NCBI GenBank assembly: GCA_029582155.1
Contig: CM055895.1
Span: 51,985,250-52,049,249, forward strand
DNA length: 64,000 bases
Source: Panopea generosa
Taxonomy: Eukaryota > Mollusca > Bivalvia > Adapedonta > Hiatellidae
Direction of reading: 5' to 3'
Below the pieces are notes generated by a model. It saw only the letters and a program-made list of their open reading frames with translations, did no database searches and was not told the origin of the DNA. Every line of letters begins with the position of its first letter. The stretch's first letter is position 1. This document shows, in pieces, positions 1 through 13,554 of the stretch. The position numbers and the translations under genes were made by a program.

Positions 1-3000
1 TCTGATTACTGCACATACAGGGGAAACCAACACAGCAGTAGTCTAATTATTGCACATACAGGGGAAAAACAACAAGCAGTATTCAGATTACTGCACATAG
101 AGGGGGGAAATAATAAAGCAGTATTCTGATTACAACACAAACAAGGGAAAAACAACACATAGCAGTATTTTGATTACTGCATATACAGGGGAAAAACAAC
201 ACAGCAGTATTCTTATTACTGCATAAACAGGGTACAAAATAACACATCAGTATTCCTGTTTCCAAACAGAAGAAAATCAGATAAGTGCACATACAGGACA
301 AACAACACATCAGTATTCCTGTTTCCAAACAGAAAATCAGATTAGTGCACATACAGGACAAACAACACAGCAGTATTCCTGTTTCCAAACAGAGAAAATC
401 AGATAAGTGCACAGACAGGAAACATACTTTACAGCAGTGTTCCTGTTTTCACAGAGGAAATCTGATTACTGGACAAAGGACAAAACACACAACAGTAATC
501 CTGTTTTCACCCAGAAACATTTGATTTACTGCACATAAAGGGCAAACAACACAGCAATACTTCCATTTCCAAACAGAGAAAATCAGATTAGTGCACATAC
601 AGGACAAACAACACAGCAGTATTCCTGTTTCCAAACAAAACATCAGATTAGTGCACATACAGTACAAACAACATAACAGTATTCATGTTTCGAAAACAGA
701 GAAAATCAGATAACTGCACATACAGGACAAACAACACAGCAGTATTCCTGTTTTCACATAGTGAATCCGATTAGTGCACATACAATGGACAAAACACACA
801 ACAGTAATCCTGTTTTCACCCAGAAACATTTGATTTACTGCACATAAAGGGCAAACAACACAGCAGTACTTCCATTTCAAAACAGAGAAAATCTGATTAC
901 TGTACAGACAGGTAGCATACATTACAGAAGTATTCCTGTTTTCACAGAAGAAATCTGATTACTGCACAAAAGACAAAACACACAGCAGTACTCCTGTTTC
1001 CACAGTGGAAATTTGATTATTACATATATAGACGACGAAACAGGCAGCAGTATTCCTGTTTCCACAGAGGAAAATCTGATTACTGCACAAAGGACAAAAC
1101 AACACAGCAGTACTCCTGTTTCCACAGAGGAAAATCTGATTACTGCACATATAGAGGATGAAACAGGCAGCAGTATTCCTGTTTCCAAACAGAGAAAATC
1201 TGATTACTGCACAAAGGACAAAACACACAGCAGTACTCCTGTTTCCACAGAGGAAAATCTGATTACTGCGCATATAGAGGACGAAACAGGCAGCAGTATT
1301 CCTGTTTCCAAACAGAGAAAATCTGATTACTGCACAAAGGACAAAACACACAGCAGTACTCCTGTTTCCACAGAGGAAATCTGATTGCTGCACATATAGA
1401 GGATGAAACAGGCAGCAGTATTCCTTTTTCCGCAGAGGAAAATCTGATTACTGCACAAAGGACAAAACACACAGCAGTACTCCTGTTTCCACAGAGGAAA
1501 ATCTGATTACTGCACATATAGAGGACGAAACAGGCAGCAGTATTCCTGTTTTAAAACAGAGAAAATCAGATTAGTGCACATACAGGACAAACAACACAAC
1601 AGTATTCCTGTTTCCAAACAGAAAATCAGATAAGTGCACATGCAGGACAAACAACATAGCAGTATTCCTGTTTTCACAGAGTGAATCCGATTACTGCACA
1701 TACAATGGGCAAAACACACAACAGTAATCCTGTTTTCACCCAGAAACATTTGATTTACTGCACATAAAGGGCAAACAACACAGCAGTACTTCCATTTCCA
1801 AACAGTAAAAATCTGATTACTGCACAAAGGACAAAACACACAGCAGTATTCCCGTTACCACAGAGGAAAATCAGATTACTGCACATTTAGAGGACAAAAC
1901 AGGCAGCAGTATTCCTGTTTCAAAACAGAGAAAATCTGATTAGTGCATATACAGGACAAACAACATAACAGTATTCATGTTTCCAAAACAGAGAAAATCA
2001 AATTAATGCACATACAGGACAAACATCACAGCAGTACTCCTGTTTTCACATAGTGAATCCGATTACTGCACATACAATGGACAAAGGACAAAACACACAA
2101 CAGTAATCCTGTTTTCACCCAGAAACATTTGATTTACTGCACATAAAGGGCAAACAACACAGCAATACTTCCATTTCCAAACAGAGAAAATCAGATTAGT
2201 GCACATACAGGACAAACAACACAGCAGTATTCCTGTTTCCAAACAAAACATCAGATTAGTGCACATACAGTACAAACAACATAACAGTATTCATGTTTCG
2301 AAAACAGAGAAAATCAGATAACTGCACATACAGGACAAACAACACAGCAGTATTCCTGTTTTCACATAGTGAATCCGATTAGTGCACATACAATGGACAA
2401 AACACACAACAGTAATCCTGTTTTCACCCAGAAACATTTGATTTACTGCACATAAAGGGCAAACAACACAGCAGTACTTCCATTTCAAAACAGAGAAAAT
2501 CTGATTACTGTACAAACAGGTAGCATACATTACAGAAGTATTCCTGTTTTCACAGAAGAAATCTGATTACTGCACAAAAGACAAAACACACAGCAGTACT
2601 CCTGTTTCCACAGTGGAAATTTGATTATTACATATATAGACGACGAAACAGGCAGCAGTATTCCTGTTTCCACAGAGGAAAATCTGATTACTGCACAAAG
2701 GACAAAACAACACAGCAGTACTCCTGTTTCCACAGAGGAAAATCTGATTACGGCACATATAGAGGATGAAATAGGCAGCAGTATTCCTGTTTCCAAACAG
2801 AGAAAATCTGATTACTGCACAAAGGACAAAACACACAGCAGTACTCCTGTTTCCACAGAGGAAAATCTGATTACTGCGCATATAGAGGACGAAACAGGCA
2901 GCAGTATTCCTGTTTCCAAACAGAGAAAATCTGATTACTGCACAAAGGACAAAACACACAGCAGTACTCCTGTTTCCACAGAGGAAATCTGATTGCTGCA

Positions 3001-6000
3001 CATATAGAGGATGAAACAGGCAGCAGTATTCCTTTTTCCGCAGAGGAAAATCTGATTACTGCACAAAGGACAAAACACACAGCAGTACTCCTGTTTCCAC
3101 AGAGGAAAATCTGATTACTGCACATATAGAGGACGAAACAGGCAGCAGTATTCCTGTTTCAAAACAGAGAAAATCAGATTAGTGCACATACAGGACAAAC
3201 AACACAACAGTATTCCTGTTTCCAAACAGAAAATCAGATAAGTGCACATGCAGGACAAACAACATAACAGTATTCCTGTTTTCACAGAGTGAATCCGATT
3301 ACTGCACATACAATGGGCAAAACACACAACAGTAATCCTGTTTTCACCCAGAAACATTTGATTTACTGCACATAAAGGGCAAACAACACAGCAGTACTTC
3401 CATTTCCAAACAGAGAAAATCAGATTAGTGCACATACAGGACAAACAACACAGAAGTATTCCTGTTTCCAAACAAAACATCAGATTAGTGCACATACAGT
3501 ACAAACAACATAACAGTATTCATGTTTCGAAAGCAGAGAAAATCAGATAACTGCACATACAGGACAAACAACACAGCAGTATTCCTGTTTTCACATAGTG
3601 AATCCGATTAGTGCACATACAATGGACAAAACACACAACAGTAATCCTGTTTTCACCCAGAAACATTTGATTTACTGCACATAAAGGGCAAACAACACAG
3701 CAGTACTTCCATTTCAAAACAGAGAAAATCTGATTACTGTACAGACAGGTAGCATACATTACAGAAGTATTCCTGTTTTCACAGAAGAAATCTGATTACT
3801 GCACAAAAGACAAAACACACAGCAGTACTCCTGTTTCCACAGTGGAAATTTGATTATTACATATATAGACGACGAAACAGGCAGCAGTATTCCTGTTTCC
3901 ACAGAGGAAAATCTGATTACTGCACAAAGGACAAAACAACACAGCAGTACTCCTGTTTCCACAGAGGAAAATCTGATTACTGCACATATAGAGGACGAAA
4001 CAGGCAGCAGTATTTCTGTTTCCAAACAGAGACAAGCACATACAATGGACAAAACACACAACAGTAATCCTGTTTTCACCCAGAAACATTTGATTTACTG
4101 CACATAAAGGGCAAACAACACAGCAGTACTTCCATTTCCAAACAGAGAAAATCTAATTACTGCACAGACAGGTAACATACATTACAGGAGTATTCCTGTT
4201 TTCACAGAGGAAATCTGATTACTGCACAAAGGACAAAACACACAGCAGTACTCTTGTTTCCACAGAGGAAAATCTGATTACTGCACATATAGAGGACAAA
4301 ACAGGCAGCAGTATTCCTGTTTCCAAACAGAGAAAATCAGATTAGTGCACATACAGGACAAACATCACAGCAGTATTCCTGTTTCCAATCAGAAAATCAG
4401 ATAAGTGCACATACAATGGACAAACAACATAACAGTATTCCTGTTTTCACCCAGAAACATTTGATTTACTGCACATTAAGGGCAAACAACACAGCAGTAC
4501 TTCCATTTCCAAACAGAGAAAATCTAATTACTGCACAGACAGGTTACATACATTACAGGAGTATTCCTGTTTTCACAGATGAAATCTGATTACTGCACAA
4601 GGGACAAAACACACAGCAGTACTCTTGTTTCCACAGAGGAAAATCTGATTACTGCACATATAGAGGACGAAACAGGCAGCAGTATTCCTGTTCCCAAACA
4701 GAGAAAATCAGATTAGTGCACATACAGGACAAACAACACAGCAGTATTCCTGTTTTCACAGAGTGAATCTGATTACTGCACATACAATGGACAAAACACA
4801 CAACAGTAATCCTGTTTTCACCCAGAAACATTTGATTTACTGCTCATAAAGGACAAAACACACAGCAGTACTTCCATTTCAAAACAGAGAAAATCTGATT
4901 ACTGCACAAAGGACAAAACACACAGCAGTACTCCTGTTTCCACAGAGGAAATCTGATTACTGCACATATAGAGGATGAAACAGGCAGCAGTATTCCTTTT
5001 TCCGCAGAGGAAAATCTGATTACTGCACAAAGGACAAAACACACAGCAGTACTCCTGTTTCCACAGAGGAAAATCTGATTACTGCACATATAGAGGACGA
5101 AACAGGCAGCAGTATTCCTGTTCCCAAACAGAGAAAATCAGATTAGTGCACATACAGGACAAACAACACAGCAGTATTCCTGTTTTCACAGAGTGAATCT
5201 GATTACTGCACATGTATACAATGGACAAAACACACAACAGTAATCCTGTTTTCACTCAGAAACATTTGATTTATTGCACATAAAGGGCAAACAACACAGC
5301 AGTACTTCCATTTCCAAACAGAGAAAATCTGACTACTGCACAGACAGATAACATACTTTACAGCAGTATTCCTGTTTTCACAGAGGAAATCAGATTACTG
5401 CACAATGGACAAAACATACAGCAGTTCTCCTGTTTCCCACAGAGGAAAATCTGATTTCTGCACATAAAGATGACGAAACAGGCAGCAGTATTCCTGTTTC
5501 CAAACAGAGAAAATCAGATTAGTGCACATACAGGACAAACAACACAGCAATATTCCTGATTCCAAACAGAGAAAAATCAGATTAGTGCACATACAGTACA
5601 AACAACATAACAGTATTCCTTTTTCGAAAACAGAGAAAATCAGATAAGTGCACATACAGGACAAACAACACAGCAGTATTCCTGTTTTCACAGAGTGAAT
5701 CCGATTACTGCACATACAATGGACAAAACACACAACAGTCATCCTGTTTTCACCCAGAAACATTTGATTTACTGCACATTAAGGGCAAACAACACAGCAG
5801 TACTTCCATTTCCAAACAGAGAAAATCTGATTACTGCACAGACAGGTAACATACATTACAGCAGTATTCCTGTTTTCATAGAGGAAATCTGATTACTGCA
5901 CAATGGACAAAACATACAGCAATACTCTTGTTTCTACAGAGAAATCTGATTACTGCACATATAGAGGACGAAACAGGCAGCAGTATTCCTGTTTCCAAAC

Positions 6001-6785
6001 AGAGAAAATCTGATTGCTGCACATACAGAGGACAGACAACAGCAGTATTCCTGTTTCCAGAGAAGGAATCTGATTACTGAACAAACAGAGGACAAAAACA
6101 ACACATCAGTACTCCTGTTTCCAAAATGGAAAATTTTATTACTGCACATTATGGACAAAACACACAGAAGTAGTCCTGTTTCCACAGAGGAAAGTCTGAT
6201 TACTGCAGATACAGGACAAATGTCACAGCAGTATTCCCGATTTCACAGTGGAAAATTTGATTACTGCACATTAAGAGGACCAAAACACACAGCAATATTC
6301 CTGGTTCCACAGAGGTAAATCTCATTATTACACATACAGAGGACAAAACACACAGAGGTATTCCTGTTTCAAAACAGAGAAAATCTGATTGCTGCACATA
6401 CAGAGGACAGACAACAGCAGTATTTCTGTTTCAAGAGAAGGAATCTGATTACTGTACAAACAGATGACAAAAACAACACATCAGTACTCCTGTTTCCAAA
6501 ATGGAAAATTTTATTACTGCACATTATGGACAAAACACACAGAAGTAGTCCTGTTTCCACAGAGGAAAGTTTGATTACTGCAGATACAGGACAAATGTCA
6601 CAGCAGTATTCCCGATTTCACAGTGGAAAATTTGATTACTGCACATTAAGAGGACCAAAACACACAGCAATATTCCTGGTTCCACAGAGGTAAATCTCAT
6701 TATTACACATACAGAGGACAAAACACACAGAGGTATTCCTGTTTCCACAGAGGAACTGCCATTACCGCAGATACAGAAAATTCTG
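1..6785. repeat. Tandem array A, about 57-63 bp unit, cut by the left window edge
   Basis: The whole stretch is made of diverged copies of a unit that reads roughly CTGATTACTGCACATA, then an A/C-rich stretch containing GGACAAAACACA, then CAGCAGTATTCCTGTTT, then either CCACAGAGGAAAAT or CCAAACAGAGAAAAT. Units are about 57-63 bp long. Many contain the inverted repeat CTGTTTCCAAACAG, and others pair TTTCC with GGAAA. Segments repeat at larger periods: roughly 450-1,840 recurs at +1,608 bp, and roughly 2,290-3,990 recurs at +1,229 bp. At the right end a block of about 375 bp is duplicated (about 6,005-6,378 and 6,380-6,753). The last recognisable units fade near 6,785. The array is open at the left edge, so its true length is unknown. 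I do not recognise the family. Confidence 0.95.
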
Positions 6786-9700
6786 AATAATGAACATATA
6801 AATGTCACCACACTTACAATACAACCGTATGCTATAGAGGAAATCTGTTTATCAACAGCTCACAATAGAAGTTAGATGTCCAAGGGCTATAATGTCAAAC
6901 TTGCCCGAGTACACACCTGTGATCAAATGTCAAAATTATGGTGAACATTTGCTGCATGCTATTTCAATATGTGTCAAGTGGTTTTCAAAATATGAAGGAC
7001 ATAATGAACCTATTTCTGACTTTAAATCTCTGAGTGTGACAACTTTATCAAGTTCATCGCAAGCAAACTCAACAAAAGTTGCATTTCTCACAAATAAAGG
7101 GCATTTAACTTTGTTTGTAAATGTCTATAAAGTATGAATCGAGTTCAGATTCATGTACAATCATGTGTTTGTATCGTTTTCCAAACAAATATATAAAAGA
7201 TGAAAATCACATTCCTGCTGTACTGCGATTCGAGACTAAATTTTTGTGCAGTTGCAGTAATTTCAAGGATCATAACTTACAATTATAATCCTATTTGGTC
7301 GATTCAAAATGCTTATAGAACACCAAAAATAAATGACATTCGGAGCTTAAAAAAAGCAAATCACACGGTGATCACGATGGATAAGCCAGCCAATATACAT
7401 ACATTAAAACTTTACAAATATTTAACATTATTGATCATTTTCAAGAATTACCATGGCATAATCTGAAATTGCTTTTGTAGGATATACACAACGGTTGTTT
7501 TCTAAAGATAAATGTTGAGAAGGTTATATAACATTTAAAAACGAACAATGACCAAAAAGATAAAAAGTAAGCTAAATTTGCTCTTAGTATGACATAATTT
7601 AAAAAAATACATTTTAAGAAGTTTGAAAGTAAGCAAAATGAAAATAAAAAGGATGAGAAAGTTAAATGATTACCAAAAAGATGAAGTAATGAAGTAAATT
7701 TGCTCTTGCATGACAAAAATTAATTTTAAAAAAAGAATTGATGAGGAATACAGATCTAAAAGATATAAAGTTCTACATAATTTTTAACCTTTTGTTTGGT
7801 GTGTTTTTAGTTTTAGCAACAAAACATTTGAAACAATTAAATTAAATAAAGTCTTCTTCATTTCTCTAGTGACGAGGAAGAATCAAATCTTTCTCCAACA
7901 TATCCACTCATTGTTAAAGTGTTTAGTATTTCCCAGAAAAAAAGAAAGGCTACACAATGATCAGCGATTTCTTAGTCGTACCATCCACTCAATTCTGAGG
8001 AATCTGCAAAATATTTGGAAGACCCCTCTGCTAAACATGAATTCCAGTTTACGCTTCATTCAAAGGACCAGATATGAGATTGAAATGTCACTGCCCATCT
8101 GACATTTCCATCAAAATCAAGTCCCCTAAATAAAACATAAATGGCTTTCATGAAAAGCAGCACCGTTCCCTCCAAGCATGTGCAGGTTCCTTAGTATCTC
8201 ATCTCAAGTGCGAGTAGGTAATCTCTAATCAGTATGCATCATTACCCTGTTTCTAGCAATGATTTGATTACTTTAATAATGAGATTCAGTCAGAAACATA
8301 ATTTAATTATAAATTTTTTGTAGAACTTATCCTATATGTGAAAAGTGCTGGAATCTTAAGCGGCCATCTTGTTTGATGCCCAGACTCAAAAACAAACAAT
8401 TTTAGTAGAGGGTCACAACAGTAACATTTCAAAATAAAATTAAATAAAAGTTTGACATTTAAAGCTTTAAAAGTTTAAACAACTCCCTAAGATCCCTATG
8501 ATTGAAAATCAATGGACAAAACAATTGGTCCATGAATATACTTGAAATTAAAAATCCGAAGAAAATACCATGTAACATTCAAGGAAAAATAAATCAATAA
8601 CATAAGGCGACTCTGGACAAGACAGCCAATATGCAGAAAAGGTAATTGAATAAGGTTTGCAAATGATTTCAAAAGTTGCCGTGGCAACTAAAAAAACTAC
8701 ATACCATGACTATGCCATTTTCAAAAAAACTCTAACATCAGCAAAGCAGTTCTTATTCTGGAAATACATCCATCACTGGCATAGCTGCCTTTATGCCACA
8801 ACGCTCCGACTGGCACATTTTATTGCGAATGCATCATTATACCATGCCCCCATACCCGTTAGAACCTGATGGGCTTGCACATCATTTTAGGGTCAGGTAC
8901 GCCAATGTTCATCTATCCGATGTGCTGGTTATCTGATTAGACTGAAAATAGAAATAAATAAATGAACAGACAAGGGTTTTACTGCTTTACTTAAACAAAA
9001 CTAGGGGTGTGTGTGTGCAGGGAATAAAATTTCAGTCATCCTATTGTATTTACAAGTGGAAATTGGGCAGGGATAGATAAGATTTACACATCATTCATCC
9101 TGTAGGAGTGCTAAAATTTTATCTAAATTGGTAGTTTACTTGCCTCACTGAATCTTAGCAATTCAGGAACAGAATATTTGTTCAGAACTACAAGCCACTA
9201 TGTTGAAAATGAAACCAGAAACTGAAAACTGCAGATCGCGACTACTATATGTCAATATCGTGTATCATTTGATACCGGTAACTATTGTTATCTTTACAAC
9301 GTATTGCTTATTTTACGCTGTTTTTTGTGATTACTTAGTGCAAATGTCCCATTCTGTATTGACGTTTTTATACTCATAATGCAGTATCCAGGATCCACAA
9401 ATGTCCGCAGCCGCAATAAAAATATCCCATGGTGCATGGTGCTATATTATTTGGCAATACTGTTCCCGGTAGAAGTACTGTAAACAAACACTCAATAATG
9501 GGTGATAAATGACAGACCATTGTTTGCATACATGTGATATATTTGAGACAAAACCTCACAGTTTTTTTATCAATTCACGGTCTCATTGACCGTAATCAAA
9601 ATCTCACGGTAAAATCCTATTTCAAAAAAAGAAGAGAAACTGACCTCTATTTTCCGAGTTTTACAGTTACGTCCACCTTTTTGCTTGTTTACATTTTTTG

Positions 9701-9818
9701 TTTTTGGGGAACAAATCAGAGTAAACCAAATGACACGCACTTGGTAATTTGCAAAACAAAACATGTGTCCTCAACAGTATGCCTCAGGGGGATTAAATGT
9801 TAATTGATTATATATAAT
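6786..9818. other. Intergenic, no gene recognised
   Basis: AT-rich sequence without a convincing coding region. Two short segments with the core AAATTTGCTCTT (about 7,549-7,610 and 7,670-7,730) form an imperfect direct duplication. At 7,848-7,869 a pyrimidine-rich tract ending in CTAG is followed by about 30 open codons beginning DEEESNLSP before a TGA. This could be an isolated exon or a decayed gene, but I see no partner exons. The reading frames at 6,892-7,137 and 8,657-8,869 show no family I recognise. Confidence 0.5.
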
Positions 9819-11002
9819 CAGGGTTCATACAGATGTAACGACTGATAAAATTCAAGCACTTTTCAAGGACTTTCCAAGGTCAAAATTCCAAGCACTAAAA
9901 TAGATGAACTCGCCATACATACTAACTGTTCCATGCGAGTTCTGCACAGCTGCCCACAGGGGCTAGTTGCAATATATTCTATATCCCTGTATATAGTAAA
10001 GTCTTTATTATACTATATAACTATAGGGATATAGAATACAAAATATTTATTATACTATATAATTATAGGAATATAGAATATAGATATACAAATGTAACTA
10101 GCCCCTGTGCAGCTGTCTCTGCCAATAAAGATAACATGAACAGCATCAAATTTTATTTTTTACAAATTCAGTTATTTTCACTCCCTCAGGCCTTAATGTT
10201 TCAACTTATCAACCTTTGCATATCACGTTTTAGCAACTTCTTTGTACTACACAAGTTTATCTTGTGCTCATTTGCAATTGTTGGCATGGACATTTCATTT
10301 TTCTTGTTTCTCGCTCTTACCGTGTGACTTCAGGGCACTTTCTCCCATGACAGTGATGTCTACCTTTTTTACATAGACTGCACCAAGCTTTCTTGTTATT
10401 CTGGGTTTCATTGACTCTCTCACGTCAACTTAGCCAGTCACAGCTGAATAAACACTTACTACCATGTGCTTTTGATAAAAAAAAAACATTGGGTTTCCCC
10501 AGTTGACGTCACTAGTTCAGAACAAAGGCAGCTGTTCAAATTCTTTTTATTCTTTTCTTTGTATCTTGGGGTTGTCATTGCCAATTTTTCTGCGCAGGTT
10601 ATGCGAGAATAATTTATCAACTACATTAAATTCATGCATTTGTTAGGGGGAAAGACGAAAACATGCCGTATCTATTTTTAAAATATGAAGAGATGTACAC
10701 TGGTTCCCAGTATGTTGCACTGTACAATACTGCTGGGGAACAGATTTATCAAATTGAGTAGTCTCCCATCCCTTGGATATAGTAAAACACAAGAGTAAAA
10801 TAAATGGCGAATATGGAAATTTCTTATTTTTTTAAATTCAAACTCTTTTAAATTCAATTATTTTGCAATGACTTTTGTTTTGTTTTCAAGCACTTTTCCC
10901 ACTGACATTGAAAATAAGCACTTCAAGGAGGTTTTTAAGAAATAAGCACTTCTCATCTGAGAGGTTGAAAATCAAGCACTTTCCAAATCTGTGAGAACCT
11001 TG
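9819..11002. mobile_element. Non-autonomous hAT-like DNA transposon, with another element nested in it
   Basis: The left end begins CAGGGTTCATACAGATG and the right end finishes ATCTGTGAGAACCTTG, so the termini are imperfect inverted repeats of the CAGGG type usual for hAT elements. Next to each terminus are several copies of a short motif built on CAAGCACTTTTC, in both subterminal regions (9,852-9,896 and 10,885-10,985). The flanks are both ATATAA-rich, but I cannot align a clean 8-bp target duplication. No transposase frame is visible, so it would depend on an enzyme in trans. Assignment to hAT rests on termini and size only. Confidence 0.5.
9957..10107. mobile_element. Palindromic AT-rich MITE nested in the hAT-like element
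   Basis: The termini are CAGGGGCTAGTTGCAATAT on the left and the reverse complement of CAGGGGCTAGTTACATTTG on the right. The interior is made of inverted and direct copies of ATTCTATATCCC and TTATTATACTATATAA, so the 151-bp segment can fold almost end to end. The flanks also carry inverted ACAGCTG motifs. It interrupts the larger element at 9,819-11,002, so it inserted later. Confidence 0.6.
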
Positions 11003-11483
11003 ATATAAATAAAAGGATTACAACTGGAAGACAATCTTTATAACTGAAGTGGGTTTATGACTTAAAGGAAAAACAATGGTCTCAGCAGATCATATAGAAA
11101 ACAAGTACTTGGTAGATGGAGGAATTGCGAACAATCGTCAGTGAGTAAACAGATAGAAGAAATTTGTAATGTATTTTAATTTAATAAGAATGAGAAAATA
11201 ATTGATTATTGAAACTAAGTACTCCTTGAATTTATCAATAATTAATTGATGTTTGATGTTCGTAGGTCAGTCTTTGATGTTTTCTACATGTTTTCATATT
11301 TTTAAAGCAACATTTAAATTGCATTTACTCAGATGATTTATTTTAATGTTCTACCAGGTTGTTGTGAAGGTGTTCTTTGATACCTGGAGTTCCCGTGTCC
11401 AGAGACTAGACATAGGGTGCCTATTTTGAAAGGTGTGTATATATTTTTTTAGGCTCACCACTGAATGCACAAGGCCATTGAAT

Positions 11484-11762
11484 GATTGATTGAATATTTA
11501 GCGTCATTTTTATGCCATCGAGGGCTAACAGACGATCAGTTAACCTAACCACTGTTTCCTGGGATTAACCAGTACTCGAGCACACCCCATCTCCGCAAGT
11601 AACTGATAACTTTCCCGCTTGAATCAGCGGTGAGAGACAAATGATAATGAGACACAATGTCGTATATCAATCATCATGGAGACTGTTGCTGGGCAGGGAT
11701 TCGAACTCACTACCCCTGGATTGATAGTCAGACGTGTAACCGACTGAACTAATTGGGCCCGG
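11484..11762 (-). mobile_element. tRNA-derived SINE, family 1, near full length
   Basis: Read on the - strand, the head starts GGGCCCAATTAGTTCAGTCG (A-box-like) and carries GAGTTCGAATCCCTG (B-box-like) about 35 bp further on, as in a tRNA gene. A conserved body follows, with TACGACATTGTGTCTCATT and CTCGAGTACTGGTTAATCCC, and the tail ends in ATTCAATCAATCATT repeats. Six related copies lie in this window. No coding capacity; it would need a LINE in trans. Confidence 0.85.
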
Positions 11763-12836
11763 ATGAAAAATTCATATTGAAGTGGATGCTAGAATTGCTT
11801 GAACATGGTAATAATCAATATTCAAATAATTAAAATTATATTTAATATCACAAAAGATTAATAAAAATAATCAATATCAGAATCAACCTGTGATGTATCC
11901 TGTTACTTCCAAAAGCTTATGTGAAACCAATAGTTAAAACATTGCAGATAAAAACAGTTACTTATTTTATGATAATTATATTTTTCAGTTATGAAGTTTT
12001 GCTAATGATTCAGACCAGTATTGTCTATCAACCTGGATGAGGGAGACACTGAAGAATACACTCTCCCCCTAACAACAGAACTACCAAGTTTTGAATAGCG
12101 ACACAATTCACTCGAGTGTCAAAATCAATAATCTGTCTAAAGTATCAAACTTTCCAACTGAACAAGTGTCTTTTTAAGAGAGTGTGCAAGGAATTATACA
12201 ACGAATGCCTTCTATATAAGTCCTTGATGTGTGTAATTGAACTTAAAGTATGGAGTTGAAATGTGAATATCAAAATGACAGAAATCATGAAAATAAAGTA
12301 TGATATAAATAAAATAAAATTTGTTTTTGAATGTTCTTTTCCTGTTAAATGTTGTAAATTGCTTAATTATACACAGTCTTAATGCTAAACACATTATGAT
12401 GTTCATAATTAAATCCATTTATCAACATATATAAATTTTTATTAAAATGATTGAATTTTGCGCACTAAAAATATACGTTGAAAAAACTCAGTCTTAGGCA
12501 TGAATCCCCCAGTAAATAACCAAGCAATATCGTTTACAACAAAAAAAAATTGTTACCATGTCAGTCTGAATCATCAAGATGTAACTGATGTACAAATACA
12601 TCAGATCACAGTTTGAAAAAAAGGTAATGAGCTTCCAAACACTTAGCGATTTAGTTTTTCAATCAATTCATCAATTTATATACAGTGAGTTTTTAATGAA
12701 ACTGGTTGTATTAAGCAGTATTCTGTTGAATTTTGAAAGAAGATCTCAACGATTGATTCTAAGAACAAGTTTGTTATCACACCAGCTCAATGTCTAAGAT
12801 CCTGGATAGAACCAGTACTCAGCGTATAATATAGGA

Positions 12837-12894
12837 GGCCTCGCTACACAGTTGATTCAAACTGCGGCCTCGCTACACAGTTGATTCAAACTGC
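12837..12894. repeat. Exact 29-bp tandem duplication
   Basis: Two adjacent identical 29-bp copies, each starting GGCCTCGCTACACAGTTGAT. The exact identity suggests a recent slippage event or an assembly artefact. Confidence 0.9.
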
Positions 12895-13034
12895 TAAAGT
12901 ATGCATTATCACATTTAAAACAATAACCTTACTTAACAGGTTACTTCAAAATTGCAATAGTTTTAAATCAAGGTCATTTTGCATGATCACAACATTATAA
13001 AGGGGAAAGTTGGAACTAATATTGTTCAAACTTG

Positions 13035-13091
<57 letters not shown>

Positions 13092-13092
13092 G
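13035..13092. repeat. (CTGT)n microsatellite
   Basis: Uninterrupted CTGT tetranucleotide repeat of about a dozen units, passing at its right end into CTCTCTCT and then a short CTGT remnant. Confidence 0.95.
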
Positions 13093-13554
13093 TCTGTCGC
13101 TCAATGTTGAGCATCACTGTAGTTGGAGTGGTGCCAATTTGCATATACAAGCTTAAAAAAATAACTAGTAGAGCTATGTAATTTAGTCATTATAAAAAGT
13201 AAAACTACCAGTATATCCAAAGGCTCAAGGGTTACCAGGTTGTCAAAAAAAAAATTAACAGAAAGTAAGTTCAACTTTCTATGGAGACCACACAAAATCT
13301 GAACATGCAACACATTTTCAGTAGAAAAATAAACACATTTTCAGTAGAAATTTTATAAACACATTTTCAGCAGAAATATAATGCATTTTAATAAATTATG
13401 GGAGTTTTTAAGAAGGAACGGGTGTACACAGTTTTTATAAAGAGAAGATCCATCATTGATACAGGTTTACATGTAGTAACAAAAGACCTAAGAGGCCTTG
13501 AATCACTCTACTGACAACAAATGGACAGATGAACATTTCATAAAAATGTTTTTT

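Larger units (their letters stand above)
11003..13034. other. Intergenic, one SINE, otherwise unassigned
   Basis: Apart from the SINE at 11,484-11,762 and an exact 29-bp duplication at 12,837-12,894, I see nothing assignable. A fragment at about 12,797-12,833 (CTGGATAGAACCAGTACTCA) resembles the tail of the second SINE family described below. Open frames here are short and A/T driven. Confidence 0.5.

Noticed and set aside
1..6785. Array A as a CRISPR array
   Set aside because: Units are adjacent and diverged with no unique spacers, and the window is from an animal genome with introns and SINEs.
83..6811. Many open frames up to 144 codons on both strands in array A, rich in Cys/Leu or Ser/Thr
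   Set aside because: They repeat with the array, exist on both strands at once, and shift with each indel between units. The 1,608-bp multimer is divisible by three, which preserves frames without selection.
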